Part shown: positions 35,001 through 48,493 of the stretch, piece after piece | Layout of the letters: each line of letters starts with the position of its first letter | How positions within the stretch are numbered: the stretch's first letter is position 1 | Origin: Oncomelania hupensis | Taxonomy: Eukaryota; Mollusca; Gastropoda; Littorinimorpha; Pomatiopsidae | DNA length: 64,000 bases | Assembly (NCBI GenBank): GCA_036898135.1 | Contig: CM072522.1 | Span: forward strand, 7,771,186 to 7,835,185 | Reading direction: 5' to 3' | The notes under the pieces: generated by a model | Database searches by the model: none | Told to the model about the DNA's origin: nothing | What the model saw: the letters and a program-made list of their open reading frames with translations, nothing else | Position numbers and translations under genes: made by a program

Positions 35001-38000
35001 AGAACATGGCCTGAATCAATCATTTTTCTAAAATAAACCCTATCATAATGCCCCCCCCCCCCTACCCCCTCTCCCTCTTAAATGCCTCGTCCATCAAGTA
35101 ATCTTTTGTTTAATTGCAAGCAGCTACATCAGCTCAGTTCAAATAGTCAAACAAAGATTACAAACCTAAAACAAAAGTTTCATTAGGTAGTTTTCAGTCC
35201 TAATAATCAAGCTTTAATAATTCCCCGATTCTCCACTCCCTTCCGCACGTCGAATAAATCTGTCGCGTCACAGGTGTAAATAAAAATAACATGTCATTTT
35301 GCTCTATAAAGTTTAAATAAACACAAATATCAAAGCAAATACTAATTACTAGTAATTTGGTAAATAGTCCTCATGTTCATTTCCTAAAACAGACAAACCA
35401 ACAATAATAAATACTGAGAACATAGTCAACTTGTCATGCTAGTAATATTAAATGCAGGCCAGACTACTTACCTTTTCAACCCTCCCCACCCCACCCCCAC
35501 CCAACAAAATATACTACTGAAATATTTTCCACACTCCTACTGTAATTCTTTCACTGATATCGCCTTTTCAACCTTTACCTAAATCTATGCAAGTAGAATG
35601 ACGGATTATTAAAAACACGCCTATAGCGAAGAGGCCTACGAAACATGAATCATTGAATGAAAACAAACAGTATCGTTTAATAACGGGATCAAGCTTCTGC
35701 TCGTCAGAATCATAATCCTCATCACAGTTCCCACCGGCACCATCATAAAAATAGTCCGAAAGCAGGTCTTGGAGCTCTTCAGAAGCAAAACCGGGTCGAT
35801 TCAAGGCCCTAGCTACTCTAGCAGACGACACATCTACTGACGCTGGAGACTAAGCCATCACTTCCGGTTTCCAAAAAGAATCGGTCACTTACTTTGACAT
35901 ATTGTTTCTAACAAATGCAACATAAATATTGCAAGAAAACACTTGAAATAGATGTAAGATGAGTTTATCTACATTAAAAAATTCACTTTGAACTAAAAAT
36001 CATCGAAAATCTATAGGATACACTTTAGTTTTTCACGACCCGGCTAGAGACACATTCGAACACAACTTGTGTCACAAGCAAGCTTCAGAACAAGGAATTT
36101 CATGAAAAATTCATATGCCTCACACTTTTATGTACCAAAAAGTAGTACCAATAGGGACTTTTCACTCCCCAGACGTTATATATCAATCCACATTGGGGAT
36201 TTCCCTTCATAGTCGGACAAGAAAAGTTGGGGTATCGGAGGTCAATTAGTGCCATTGTTTTAGCAAGGTGTGATCAACACCCTTATCAAAATCAACAAAA
36301 TAAACAATGTTTTAGTAATTTTTGAACAAAATCCGTTTGGGATATTAAAGAAAAGTCTTAAATAAAGACAAAGAGGCAACAATCTTAAAATTGATGGGGT
36401 AGCCTATTTTTAGTGTTCTACGGCTGTAGCAGCGAATCAATCCTGGCGTCTTTAGCCGGGTTTTGTCATGCGGCGACACAATTGACCAACTGCAGACATG
36501 TCAAATATATGGGCTTTATCTATTATTGCCACAATATGCAACACAATTGCAATGGATTGTTCAATAACTATGTTGGGGTTCCTGTAGCTTTCTTTATATA
36601 GTGGAATCGAAATAGACTTTCATTTGTCACTCACACTCAACAAAAATCTTTTAGAAGATTGTTCTTTCAGCAGCAGTTCTAAAATGTTACATAACAATGT
36701 ACATAATTATTATTAATTCTTACGTACTATTAATTTATGGCATTTATTTCATTTTAAAGTGTCTCTTTACCCCTAGAGAAAAATATAGAAAAAAGAGCCT
36801 TATTGAAGTTATTCATGCTAATAGATAACTATTTACTTACATATATTTATCAATTTTGTTGTGTTTGATATTTACGTGGGTTCGAATCCTGACTTCAGCA
36901 AACTATTGTGCGATTCCTGGATATTATGGACGAGCGTCTTGAGAAGCTCTCTGAGCATGTGAGAGCGCTATATCTTTTTTTGTCTCTTTTTTTTCTTTTT
37001 TTAAATCTTTTTTTTAATTTTTTATTTTTACAAAAATTGAATCCTAAACGTCATTTCCGAGAGTTCAGTGTTTACTGAAGGGCGGCAGGGATAGCTCAGT
37101 GGTCAGAGCGTACGACTTGTGTGAGTGCGTCTTGGGTGACGTGGGTTCGAATCCTGACTTCAGCAAACTATTGTGTGATTGCTGGATATTACTGACCAGC
37201 GCCTTGAGAAGCTCTCTGAGCTTGTAAGTGCGCTATATAAGAGAAATTTCTTTCTTTTTCTTTACTGGCTATTTATTGCTTAATTATTTGATTGAATGGT
37301 GAATGATTGATTGATACCCGGGTTGGGGTATCAGGGTTTTATGTATAAATAGTATCTCCACTTTGTAGAAATTTAGTGCTTTAAATTACCAGTTTCTGTC
37401 ATTCTCATTTATTCTTTATTGTTCCTAATCTGTTATATCAATTATATCTTCTTCGCTAGACCAGTCAGCTATCATTTTTCTTGAAAACTCTCCCAAAACT
37501 CCTATTCTTTTTATGAGGTCTGTTGTATCAACTTGGGGATATTGGACACTTTTTGCTAAATGGTCACTATGGTTTTCTTATATTATTATTATTTAGCAAA
37601 TTAGGCATTTTATATGTATGTGTTTTTTAATATTTGATAATGATGTGTTTATATTTTGTTTTTGTAAACTGGGGTTCGATAAATTAGAATACAGCCTCAG
37701 CATCCCCTGCATGGGATGACTTTATTGTAAAGTGACCAGCTGGTGGAGTGCCTTCAGTGTTACCATTAAAGTTGTTTCAGCAGATCTTTTATATGGATCG
37801 GGGATGAGTCCTTTTTCAACCAAGTTGTGGTCCTGATTTGTCCTGATTTGGCTCTTTGCAGTTCACTGGACCCTATAAACAATGACTAACTATCTAACAA
37901 ACTGTTGATGGATTTATTGTTGTTTTTTTTTTTTTAATTGTTTTTTTTTAGGCGTCTTAGAGGTGTCCATGATCACTTCAGTGGACTTTGCATCGTACAG

Positions 38001-41000
38001 GTGTGAAGTATCCAATGTGGAGGGTAGCCGGTACAGCCCTTTCGCCAGGCTTTCTTTAGATCTAACAGGTAGTATTTTATTTTGTTTGGCTCATCAATGC
38101 AATCTCAAGTGGATCTTATAATATTAGCCTTGATTAAACTACAGTTATGTATTTAGTTAGTTGGGTAGTTGGTTTATGTAATTATTTATGTTTGTTTATG
38201 TAGTTTATTTATATTTTATTAGATTACATTTTATTTATTTTATTTTATTTTTAACTTTGAGATATTTGTATCATTGCTTTGTTATTTATTCCTAATGTTG
38301 ATACTTGTGTGTGTGTGTGTATATATGTATGTATGTATGTGTGCGTGTACATGTACCCCTCTGTAAACTTGCCTATTTTATATTTACATGTGATGTTTTT
38401 TATTATTTCTTACGATGTTTAGCGTATTTTATCTCATAATTTTGTCTAATTTCGATATTTCAGTATATATGTGTGTTGTTGGGTTTTTTCCACTGGACCT
38501 TCTTTTAAGCAGCCAAAGTTTGTAAATGTGACTCTCCGTCTAATTTCGATATTTAATATATCAGGGTTCGTACGCGGTTGGGAAAGTTGGGAAAGTTTGG
38601 GAAAACTGAGGTACCCTTTTCCCAGTTGGGAAAGTCTGGGAAAAATGGCATCAGGTTGGGAAAGTTTGGGAAAATTCGTTTTGGCTGGCAACAAGGGATT
38701 TTGGTTTTTTCATACATGTCAAACACATGCACTGACCATAAAATTTTGCATAAAGAAAAACGTATTTTTCTATCCAAATCCATAAGAAATTTTCATAATA
38801 CTTAGTTTTGACCTTTTTAAAAATTGTTATAATTATTTGTTAACATTCATTATTCAATTTATTATAGCATACAATTTTGAAAATAAAGAAAACTATGTTT
38901 GAAATCTTATTTTTTTTAGGGAACGGTTTTTGAATTACCTCCCTTTTCTGGCAGATTGTTTTTTTCACAGTTATCTTCCTAAAGACCTTTAAAGACTTTA
39001 ATATTTTTTTAATTTTTTAAAATAATATTTTATTTACTTTCTTAAATTCAAAGCTATTAAATATTTTCTTTCTTATTCTCTCGGAATCTTTAATGTCTCA
39101 TTTACAATTACATGCTCAAAAACCACCATCAAGAATGGGGCAACTGAAAAGGCTTGTCAAACTTTTAAGATGGAATGCCGTGATTTTCTCCTGGTTATAG
39201 TTAAAAAAATCATGGACAAAGCCCCAATTAAATATCAAATTGTTAGAAATTTAGCATGGATGAGTCCTAAGTTGCTTCTGTCAGAAGAAGGCTTGTCTGA
39301 ATTTGAAACAACTGGAGCTGTCACTAAGAATTCTCTATGATGCTGAAAGAGTAAAAGAAGTCAACTGCGATCAAATCAAGTCCCAGTTCAGGCGATTTCG
39401 TGAAAGTGTGCTGTCAGAAAACAGCATACTACAGTTTCAAAACTTCGACCCAAGCAATGACCGAGTAGATGAACTGTTTTTCAAACATCTGGCTGGTCGA
39501 AAGGAGTTCTCTCTTCTCTGGGATGTAGTCCAGCAGCTGCTGATCCTCAGCCATGGCCAGGCGACAGTAGAGAGGGGGTTCAGCATTAACAAGATGACCA
39601 TGGTGGAGAACCTAAAGAATAATAATCTAGTTGCCAGGCGGCTGGTGTTAGATAAAATAAGAAGAGCTGGTGGCCCTGACAAAGTTGCAGTAACTAAAGA
39701 GATGCTGGTATATGCATCTTCATCTAGGAGTAAGTACCATGCCTATCTGGAGGACGAGAGGGAGAAACATGCCACAGAGATGAGAGCACAAAAAAGAAAG
39801 GCTGCGACTGAGGAGGTGGATATGCTTAAGGCTAAGAGACAGCGCCTTCAAGAGGACATCACTAGTTTGGAGGCTGCAGCTAGGGCTGATGAAGCGGAAC
39901 GACTTAGTGCTCTATCTCTGCTCTCTCAATCTAATGCCCTGAGACGAAGGGCAACTAAAAAGAAGGCTGAAATAGCCAGTGTAAATAAAGACAGAGCGGA
40001 AAAGAGCCAGGCTCTCCTACAATGTCTGTGATGAGTATGATGTTGACTATGTAAATTGTTTTTATAATTTTAAGCTTACTGCAAATAACACAAGACATTT
40101 TTCTTAAGCTTTTTTAAAAAGATTTTTTAAATCAATAATGTTTTGGATTAAATGAAAGTTTCTATCTAATAAGTAATATAACTATGACTTTCATTGTGAT
40201 TGTGATCTTGTAAATTTTAAGCTTACAGTATATAAAACTAGACATTTTTATAATTATTTAAAAAAAATTTGTTTGAATGTTTTAGATTAAATCATTAAGT
40301 GAAAGTTTGGTGTATTTTAAGCTTACTGCAAATAAAAAAAAGAAATTTCCTAAAGTTTTTTTTTTTTTAAATTAATTTGTTTCGATATTTGATCTTTATT
40401 ATATGCCGACTACGGTTGGGAAATTTTACTCATGGGTTGGGAAAAGGTTGGGAAAAGGTTGGGAATTTTGTTTTGTTGATTCAGTACGAACCCTGATATA
40501 TAAATATGTGTGCAATTTCAATGTTTGTTTTCAGCGGATCCTCAACAAGTGCGGGCACCACAGTTCGTGATGAGACCCCGTAGTCAGAGCGTGGAGATCG
40601 GTCAAGAAGTGTACATGCACTGTGGGGCTAACGGACGTGACCATCTCTACCATGCACCCTCCATTCTATGGCTGAAAGATGGATCTACCATTGATTTTCA
40701 GTGAGTTTTCCGTACTTTTGTTTACCAGTTTAGTTATTTTGATACCTATTATTTAATTGTTTGTTCAGTCATTCTTTCATTCATTTATTTATTCATTCTT
40801 TACATCTTCCTCTCCCTATCCTTTAAAATCTTTTTTCTTTGTTTCTATCTTTGTTTCTATCTTTCTTTCTTCTTCATTTGCATATTATATTATTATTAGT
40901 AGTAGTAGTATTAGTATTACTATTATTATTATTACTATTATTATTATTATTATTTGTATAGATCTATAGGATAAAATTAAAATGCACCCTTTTTTTTTTT

Positions 41001-44000
41001 TAGAGCTGACTGTTTTTGTGTGTGCATTTTTTGATAATATTCCAAAATTACTTTGTAATAAGGACTGTGTGGTATGTTATGGTAGTATGATATGTTAAAT
41101 TATGGTAAAATATGTTACTTTAAACGTTCACTGCCTAAACAGCCATTGTGCATTTTGTAAGGCTCTGGCAGTATAAATATGGAAATAAATCCTCACTTTA
41201 ATCATTTTCCTTCTTTCTTCTCAGGGTGTCAAAGCACATGAGGATGTTGGGCACTGGGACACTGCACATTACAGGGGTCCAGATTCCTGACGCTGGAACA
41301 TATACATGCCGCGCCAAGGATGCAGAGGATTCTATAGACACAGATGCATCCCTCACGGTCTTGGGTAAGACGTTTGTGCTGCATAATGTGCAGGGTTCAG
41401 GTTTGATTAGCAGTAATAGACCAGCTTGGTCCCTTTCTCGGAAAATCAATGGACGTGGATTTTAGATAAAGTTTGTTACTTATGCAGGCGAAGTTCAAGT
41501 TGTGTTCTCAGTACAAGCATGGCAGTTGCAGAGCAGTGCCATCTTAGGGTGAAGGAGAATGAGACCTGGTGCTTTGCAGCGTTTTTATGTTTATATTTGG
41601 CACTCAGCCCACGTAGGTTCTTTTTGAAGTTGGTGCGGTGGAATGTACGGACTTGTCCTCGGTTTATACTCTCATGTGAAAGAGAGTAGGGGCACTGCGC
41701 TTCATCAGCATCAGAGTCATGTGATGTGTACTCTTAGCCATATGACAATATATTATTGGCTCTTCTCCTTTCATGTCAGTTTTAGTCTACGCATAATGTC
41801 TACTATGTCACCATTCCAATTGCCTAATTTTTGCAGAGCGCCCCTACTTCACCAAGAAACCGGCCAACGTGTTTGCCTTCATCAACAACGACGTTATGCT
41901 GGAGTGTGAAGCCGAGGGTCGCCCCAAGCCGGTGATCACCTGGTTCAAGAACGGTGACCACGTCTACCCTAGCGACTACTTCCAAGCAAGTCCTACGCCT
42001 ACATTAATTTATTTCTAGATACCTAGCATTAACAGTTATTTGAGACGTATTTTTAAAACCATAGTGCACACTGGTAAGAGTGTGACACTGTCAAAGTTAT
42101 GGTAGCGAACACTGGTGTGCTGCTGCATAAAGAAAATGTTCAGCTTTACTCTACTTACAGTCTCTTCGCCCCTAAACCTTATTATAGGTTGAGATCTATC
42201 GGCTGACATTTCAACACAACTTGTTCTCCTTTCACGCTTTATTTTAATACTTGGCCTACAATACCATTTATTTACAATCGTCATATTAACTCTTCTAGCG
42301 TCGTCAGCAATCAGACCCACTTAGCGCTAATACTCCGTGTAACGTCACCGGCGGGTCAACCCTCCTCGCTACACGCTGTACACAGTGCCTCGCTGCGGGC
42401 TATTTTTAGAGCATTAGCTCATATCCTTTTAAATGCCTGGACATGCTCAGTTGGTCACAGGAAGCCAGTCGAGCTACCGCATGCTTTGTTTACTCTTTTT
42501 AGCTAGGAAATCTGTATTTTTTCATGATGAGTGATGACACAGATTTTTGGAGAGAGTTGCTAGATAATAGCGCTAGTGATGACAAAGCTTTTGAGGGGTT
42601 TACTGTGAAAGAAGTGTCAGAATCTAAGTAAGCTAGGAAGGATTAAAAAAAAGATCGCGAAGTGCATCAGGCTATCAGACTTACAAAATAAAGTTGGACT
42701 ACAGCCTAGTACAGGTGCATTGTTTTCTGTTTATTCGTTTTGTCTGTTCTAACTGAATGCATGTTTTGTCAGTGTGTTTGTATGTCCGCATGCTTGGTTA
42801 TACAAGATATTTGTGATTTTTTCAGTAATTTTCTTTATTCTGATCACATCACACCCACCACCACCAACAAAGTAAACTGGACACTTTATTTCAAAGTTTT
42901 CATGTACCTTTTTCAATTTCTACACAAGCATACAGAATTTCATGAAGATCCATCAACATTTGTATTTTTTATGATTTTTTTAAAAGTCAACTGGTGCATA
43001 CATTAGTCTTTAAAAAAAAAGACTTGGTATAGACCAGTATAATTATGATTACCCAATTACTTAGTGGTAGGAGAGTTAAACAAGGCAATTCAAAAAACAA
43101 CAAACAAAAATTTAGCATGACATTTTTTTTTTTTGATTTTTTTTTTTTTTTGGTTTTGTTGAGGTAGCGGAGCAAGTATTGTAACACTGAGAAAGACGAC
43201 AGAGCCACTCCATTGTGGCAGAGGTATCCTTGTTTATTTCAGTCGACTGTCCTTTTCACAGAATGACTGGATTCTTTAATGTACCTGTACAGTATCAAGA
43301 AGAGAGTGAATGTACTACCCTAGGAACAGAATATGTTTAGAAAATCTTCTGTCGTCATCAAGAACCCAGAATAGATGTTATGTTAATAAATAAATAAAAG
43401 TGTTATTTTTTCAGTTGGTGGGAGGCAGCCATTTGAAGATCCTGGGTCTGATGAACTCGGATGAAGGCATCTACCAGTGTTTTGCTGAAAACAGGCTCGG
43501 GAATGCTCAGGCCAGCGCTCAGCTCATCATCTTGCAGCAAGGTAGATTAATGTCATCAGGTCAGGGTGAATGATTAGAGGTCAGGGTCAAGGGTCAGGGT
43601 CAAGGGTAGAGATCAGGGTGAACAAAATTGTATGTTTAGATCTGGGATTGGGTTCTGAAGTTTAAATCTGGGCTTAATCTCTTTGAGCTTAGATCTGGGC
43701 TTAGGTTCTTGAGGTGGGTCAAGAATAGACAGGTGTCCAAATCTTCCGCGGATCCGCGAAAATCCGCGTAAAGTAAAAACTTTCCGCTGAAAAAATTTGC
43801 GATTTCCGCAAACATAAAAAATTTTCAGAATAAAAAAAATATATTCTGAAAAAAAAAAAATTATCACACTGTCGCGATTCCCAAACAGTGTAGGTCCACA
43901 AGCAGTCAGATTCTCTATCTTCACTTCCTTTTCCAACATGGCGTCTCATTGTGCACCACGCATTGTAGCTTGCGGCGATGCTTATGACGATTCAGGAGTA

Positions 44001-47000
44001 AAAAATAAGTGGCGATGGGAGTGGTGCGAAAAATCTGTTAAAGTTATGTCCAACCCTGATGTGTATGAATGGCAGGGAATTTTATCCCAACCTGTTCATG
44101 CTAAAGAACCTTTGCACCCTGCCTGTCACTACTGCCGAGTGTGAGCATTTAAACAGTCAGTTGCGCAACCCAAAAAACTACCTGCGCTCTACAATGAATG
44201 GGGCAAAAGAGACTCAGTAGACTTGCTTTACTGAAATAACAGGGATGTTAATATTGACTTCAAAGAGGCAGTGAACTGTTTTGCCAGAAGATACAATTCA
44301 CAAATGGTACTAATGCCGAGGAACCTTGTCAGCTAGTGCAGTAAGACTGAAAGTGAAAGCAGGTCGGTGATGTTCATAAACTACAAGGTAAAGCTTTATA
44401 CTGTTAACGATCAACAAAAAGTGGTGAATAATAATAGACTATACAAAACATGTCTGCTGGTAAATAAACGTTTGTGTGTGTTTTTTTTTTTTTGTTAAGG
44501 TAGGGGCAGAGGATAATTTTTGTACCCCAGAGTTTGTCAGTTCAATTGTTCAAAAAGCTCAAAGTCCCAGACCATCACAAATGGCTTTTTCAAGGTTCAG
44601 ATTGCACCATTTTGCATCCTTGGAGAAAAACATTTTCCGGGAAGGGGCATGCCCCCGGACCCCCATAGAGGGCTTGGCGCTTCGCGCCTTCGCTGAATCT
44701 GTAACCCCCCCCTTTTTATCTCCGCTCTTATACAAATTTTCCTCTTTTTTTTAAGTCAGGTGTTTGGACCCCTGAATAGAGATTGGAGTGAATGACGTTG
44801 GTTTAAAGGTTAGGGTAAATGCCTATGGGTCAGGGTCGAGAATAGAGGTCAAGACCAAGAATAAAGGTCAGGGTGAATAGAATTTAGTGGTTAAATCTGG
44901 ACACTGATTTTTGAGGGCAGGGTGAAGAACTGGGGATTGACAATTTAGGTGGGAACCAAAAATAAAGTTTGAGGTCAAGGACAGAGGTCAAGATGAATAT
45001 TGTTTAGATTTGGCGCACAGCCTTACAGGTCAAACTTTTAAATCGAGTTCAACTTTTTTATTTTAGTTTTTTTGAAGCGATATTCGAGAATTAATAAATA
45101 GATAAAGTAACAAATTATTCAGTACTTTTATAAATCATAACTAACTTTAGTTACTGCAGAAAGAACCAAGCGATACTGTTTGTCATTGCAAAGACGTAAA
45201 TGATAAGTGATTAACTAATTGCAAACAACTAACTTGATTTGGTAAGAAGTCTGTTTTGATGTTTATAATGTTAGACTTTATTATCAGTTGTAAGAATATG
45301 AACTTGAGCATTGCAAGGTTTGTGAGATGTGTTGTTGCACATCTTTCCCCCTTGCCCCCAGCCCACCACTCTCCCCCCCCCCCCACCCACCTTAATACCT
45401 ACACACAGTCAGTGCTACCCCATCCTCACACACACACACACACACACATGCACAGTCTTGAAAGTCAAGTACTTTATTCTCTTTGTGCTGAAATGGAAAC
45501 ACAAGCAAATGAAATGCACACACACATACTGAAATACACACACATACACAAATATACTCACACACACACATGAGCCCACACTCTTTCTCATATACTCATG
45601 CTTGAGTGCATTTAGTAACAGCCATTTTACTTGGACAGAGCTTGTAGAAACCCCATTGAAAAGAAATAGTTACCAAATACTTTTGGACTCACATGCATAG
45701 CAATGTGAATCTATGTACTCACCCCCTCTCCACTCTCCTCCCCCCCCTCCCCACACACACACACAAATCTGTGCGAGACGAGCTGAAAATAGTTTAAAAA
45801 ATGAGTCTGTCTGCCTGTCTTCCTGCCACGGGCGGCTTGAGTGAGATCCTGTATCGGCCAGCACCTTGAGCAGCTCTTGAGCTGGAAAAGCGCTTTATAA
45901 GAACAATGGTTTACCTGTCCGTGCAAAACTTGCAAGTGGATTAACATCTTTGAACCTATTTCAACTATCACAACCAAATTTGGGAAGATGGTGTATACCC
46001 ATGAGACCTCATAAATGATCAGTGAATGAATGACTTCACTTCAAGGTCATGGTCACAGTGTCAACAAATGTTAGTCAAAAAATGACAATTTTTCATAAAA
46101 TTTCACTTTTTCTAGGGTATTAATAATGAACTTATGATTCTTTAATGCATGATAGATATCAATGAGAAATACATACTATACAAATTGGGTCAACCTCACT
46201 TCAAGGTCAAGGTCTCTGGAGCTGTCCAAAGTCAGTTAGTATAGGTACTTTGAAGTGACATTGACCCTAAACTAAGAGAGATATAAAGTCCAAACTTGTT
46301 GTATTTATAGTTGATAGATTGATCTATCATATGTGTTCCATTTTTGCATTGATCTTGAAGGTCAAGGTCATTTTAGGCCTTGCACAAACATACAACAACA
46401 ATTAGGTCATTGTATAGTGGAATAGCTGTTTATTTAACCATAGTATGCAACAACATTGGGCTATATTTGATCAGACAGGCATGAGAGGTCACTTGAGGGT
46501 CAAGATCTTCCCAAGGTCAGTTTTTGGGGGGCAAAATATAACTTTTGCTTACTTTATTTGATGGAACATGAATGTTTGGAGATGGCGGTCAAGGTCATCT
46601 TAAGGTCCAGAGCTTTAAAAGATCAAAGTCAGTATTACTTTGCATTTTAATGCCACCGTTTCATTTAGTTTTTTCAGGGCACTCATTTTCATGTTAAATA
46701 TTGCAAGTTCCATAAGGAGTATGTGAGTCATATGGGCTTTGCCCTTATTTTTTTTTTTTTTCATTGCTTAACCAAAGTGCATTGCTAAGGCTGAAAATTC
46801 TCATCTTCTTTTTAAATGCCCCTTTCTTAATTGGTGTGGCAGATTTTGTGTGAATATGTCTTTATTCGTAGGCTTAGAAATTAGATCTGATGTTGACTAG
46901 GATTAGATATTTGTAGATCTGTACAGAAAGTAGTAGGTGTTGTATTAGAAATGTTGTTTTTTTCACTGTGATTTTCTTTGTATGTAGTTCAGTAGGGGAA

Positions 47001-48435
47001 AGGGTGTATTGTGAGTGCGTGTGTGTGTGTGTGTGTGTGGGTGGGAGTTGAGGGTGTGGAGAAGGGGGTTGAAGGAGAAGGTAGGCTTGTGAATGCAGTT
47101 GTGTGGGTGGAGGGGGTGGGAGTGTATGTGAATGCATGTGTGTTTGTGGAGGGGGGATGGGGAAGAAAAAATGGGGGAGAGAGGGACAGTTATGCTTGTG
47201 TGTGTGCACGCACACAATATTTGCCCTTGGTCTTTAGTTAGTAGATTTTTGTGAAGAGGTTTGTCAGAAAATTCAAGAGTTTTGTGAAGAGGTTTGTCAG
47301 AAAATTCTGAGTTTTGTGAAGAGGTTTGTCAGAAAATTCAGAGTTTTGAGATGATAAAAAAAAGTTTTTATTTGTGTTCATATAATCACACATTAAAGTA
47401 ACAATGTTTCCTTGGGTGTGTTTTTGTGTGAAGTGTCAATGAAATTGCTGCTAGTGAAATCTGTTTTTTTTAAATTTCAAGTAAAGAACTTTTTTAAAAT
47501 TTTATTTTAGTGTGTAAATAGAATTTTTTCTAGCGAATAAATATTGTTGCTTTTGGAGAGCGGGGGGGTGGGGGGTGGGGGGTGGGGGGGGGTGGAATTC
47601 GGGTAGAATGTTTCATGTTGAATTTAGATCTGAATTGACATTGTTTTCTTGGCTGTTCATGTTTGACTTTTTTGGTGCACGCATGAAAATTTCCTGCACG
47701 GAATTTTGAAACAAATGTTACTTCTGGTGTTTGTTTTAAAGTTTAGAAATGCTTTTGTTATTTTTGTTTAAAACAAACAAACAAACAACATGCAATAATG
47801 TTGATTTGTATCTTATTTTGTTGTTGTTTTTTTAACCCAGTTTTACTGGTTAGATCTAGAAATGCTTTGATGTTTTATGTTGCCATTCAGTTGATTTTTG
47901 TGTGTGTGCTGATTTAGTTTTTTTGTTTCTTTTTGTTTCTTTTTTTTCCCCCTCTCCTTCCCTCGCCCTGCCCAACCTTTTTGCCTTCCCCTTGAACTCG
48001 TTTGCGATTTCGCTCATCCACCATGGCTTTCATTAAACACCCTCCGCTATCTAATTTTCACCTGCATTTCACCAAAAAAATAAAATGGCTTTCCTTCCTC
48101 TGTGTGTTGCGATTTCTTCTCTTTTGGCAAATTTGGATGACTACTTTGGTATTTCTCTAATTACAAAACCATTTTCACCTCTTTCAAATTTTGTCCCCTT
48201 TACAAAAACAAAAATTAACTTGACAAATCAACAACTACTCAATTCAAAACTTCGTTCGTGCTTTTTAACGTGATTCTTGTTGTGTCCTCTTTTTGAACCA
48301 TTCTATTACTTCTTTCATCACTCATTTTTCATTTTTTGACATTCACGTTTACTCTAATATTCTCCCAATTAAACTGTATAAACAAACACTTTCTGTCTCT
48401 TTTGACATCCGACACATATGCAACCTCTCTCTCTC

Positions 48436-48493
<58 letters not shown>

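Noticed and set aside
37092..37154. Possible functional tRNA gene
   Set aside because: The A and B boxes are present but acceptor-stem pairing is missing and SINE-type 3' sequence follows, so it is a SINE.
41981..41986. Donor at CCAAG/CAAGTC or another nearby GT for exon 7
   Set aside because: These shift the frame or lack GT; only CAA/GCAAGT joins exon 8 correctly.
47247..47348. CRISPR-like spaced repeats
   Set aside because: Three adjoining copies without spacers in a eukaryotic intron; a minisatellite.
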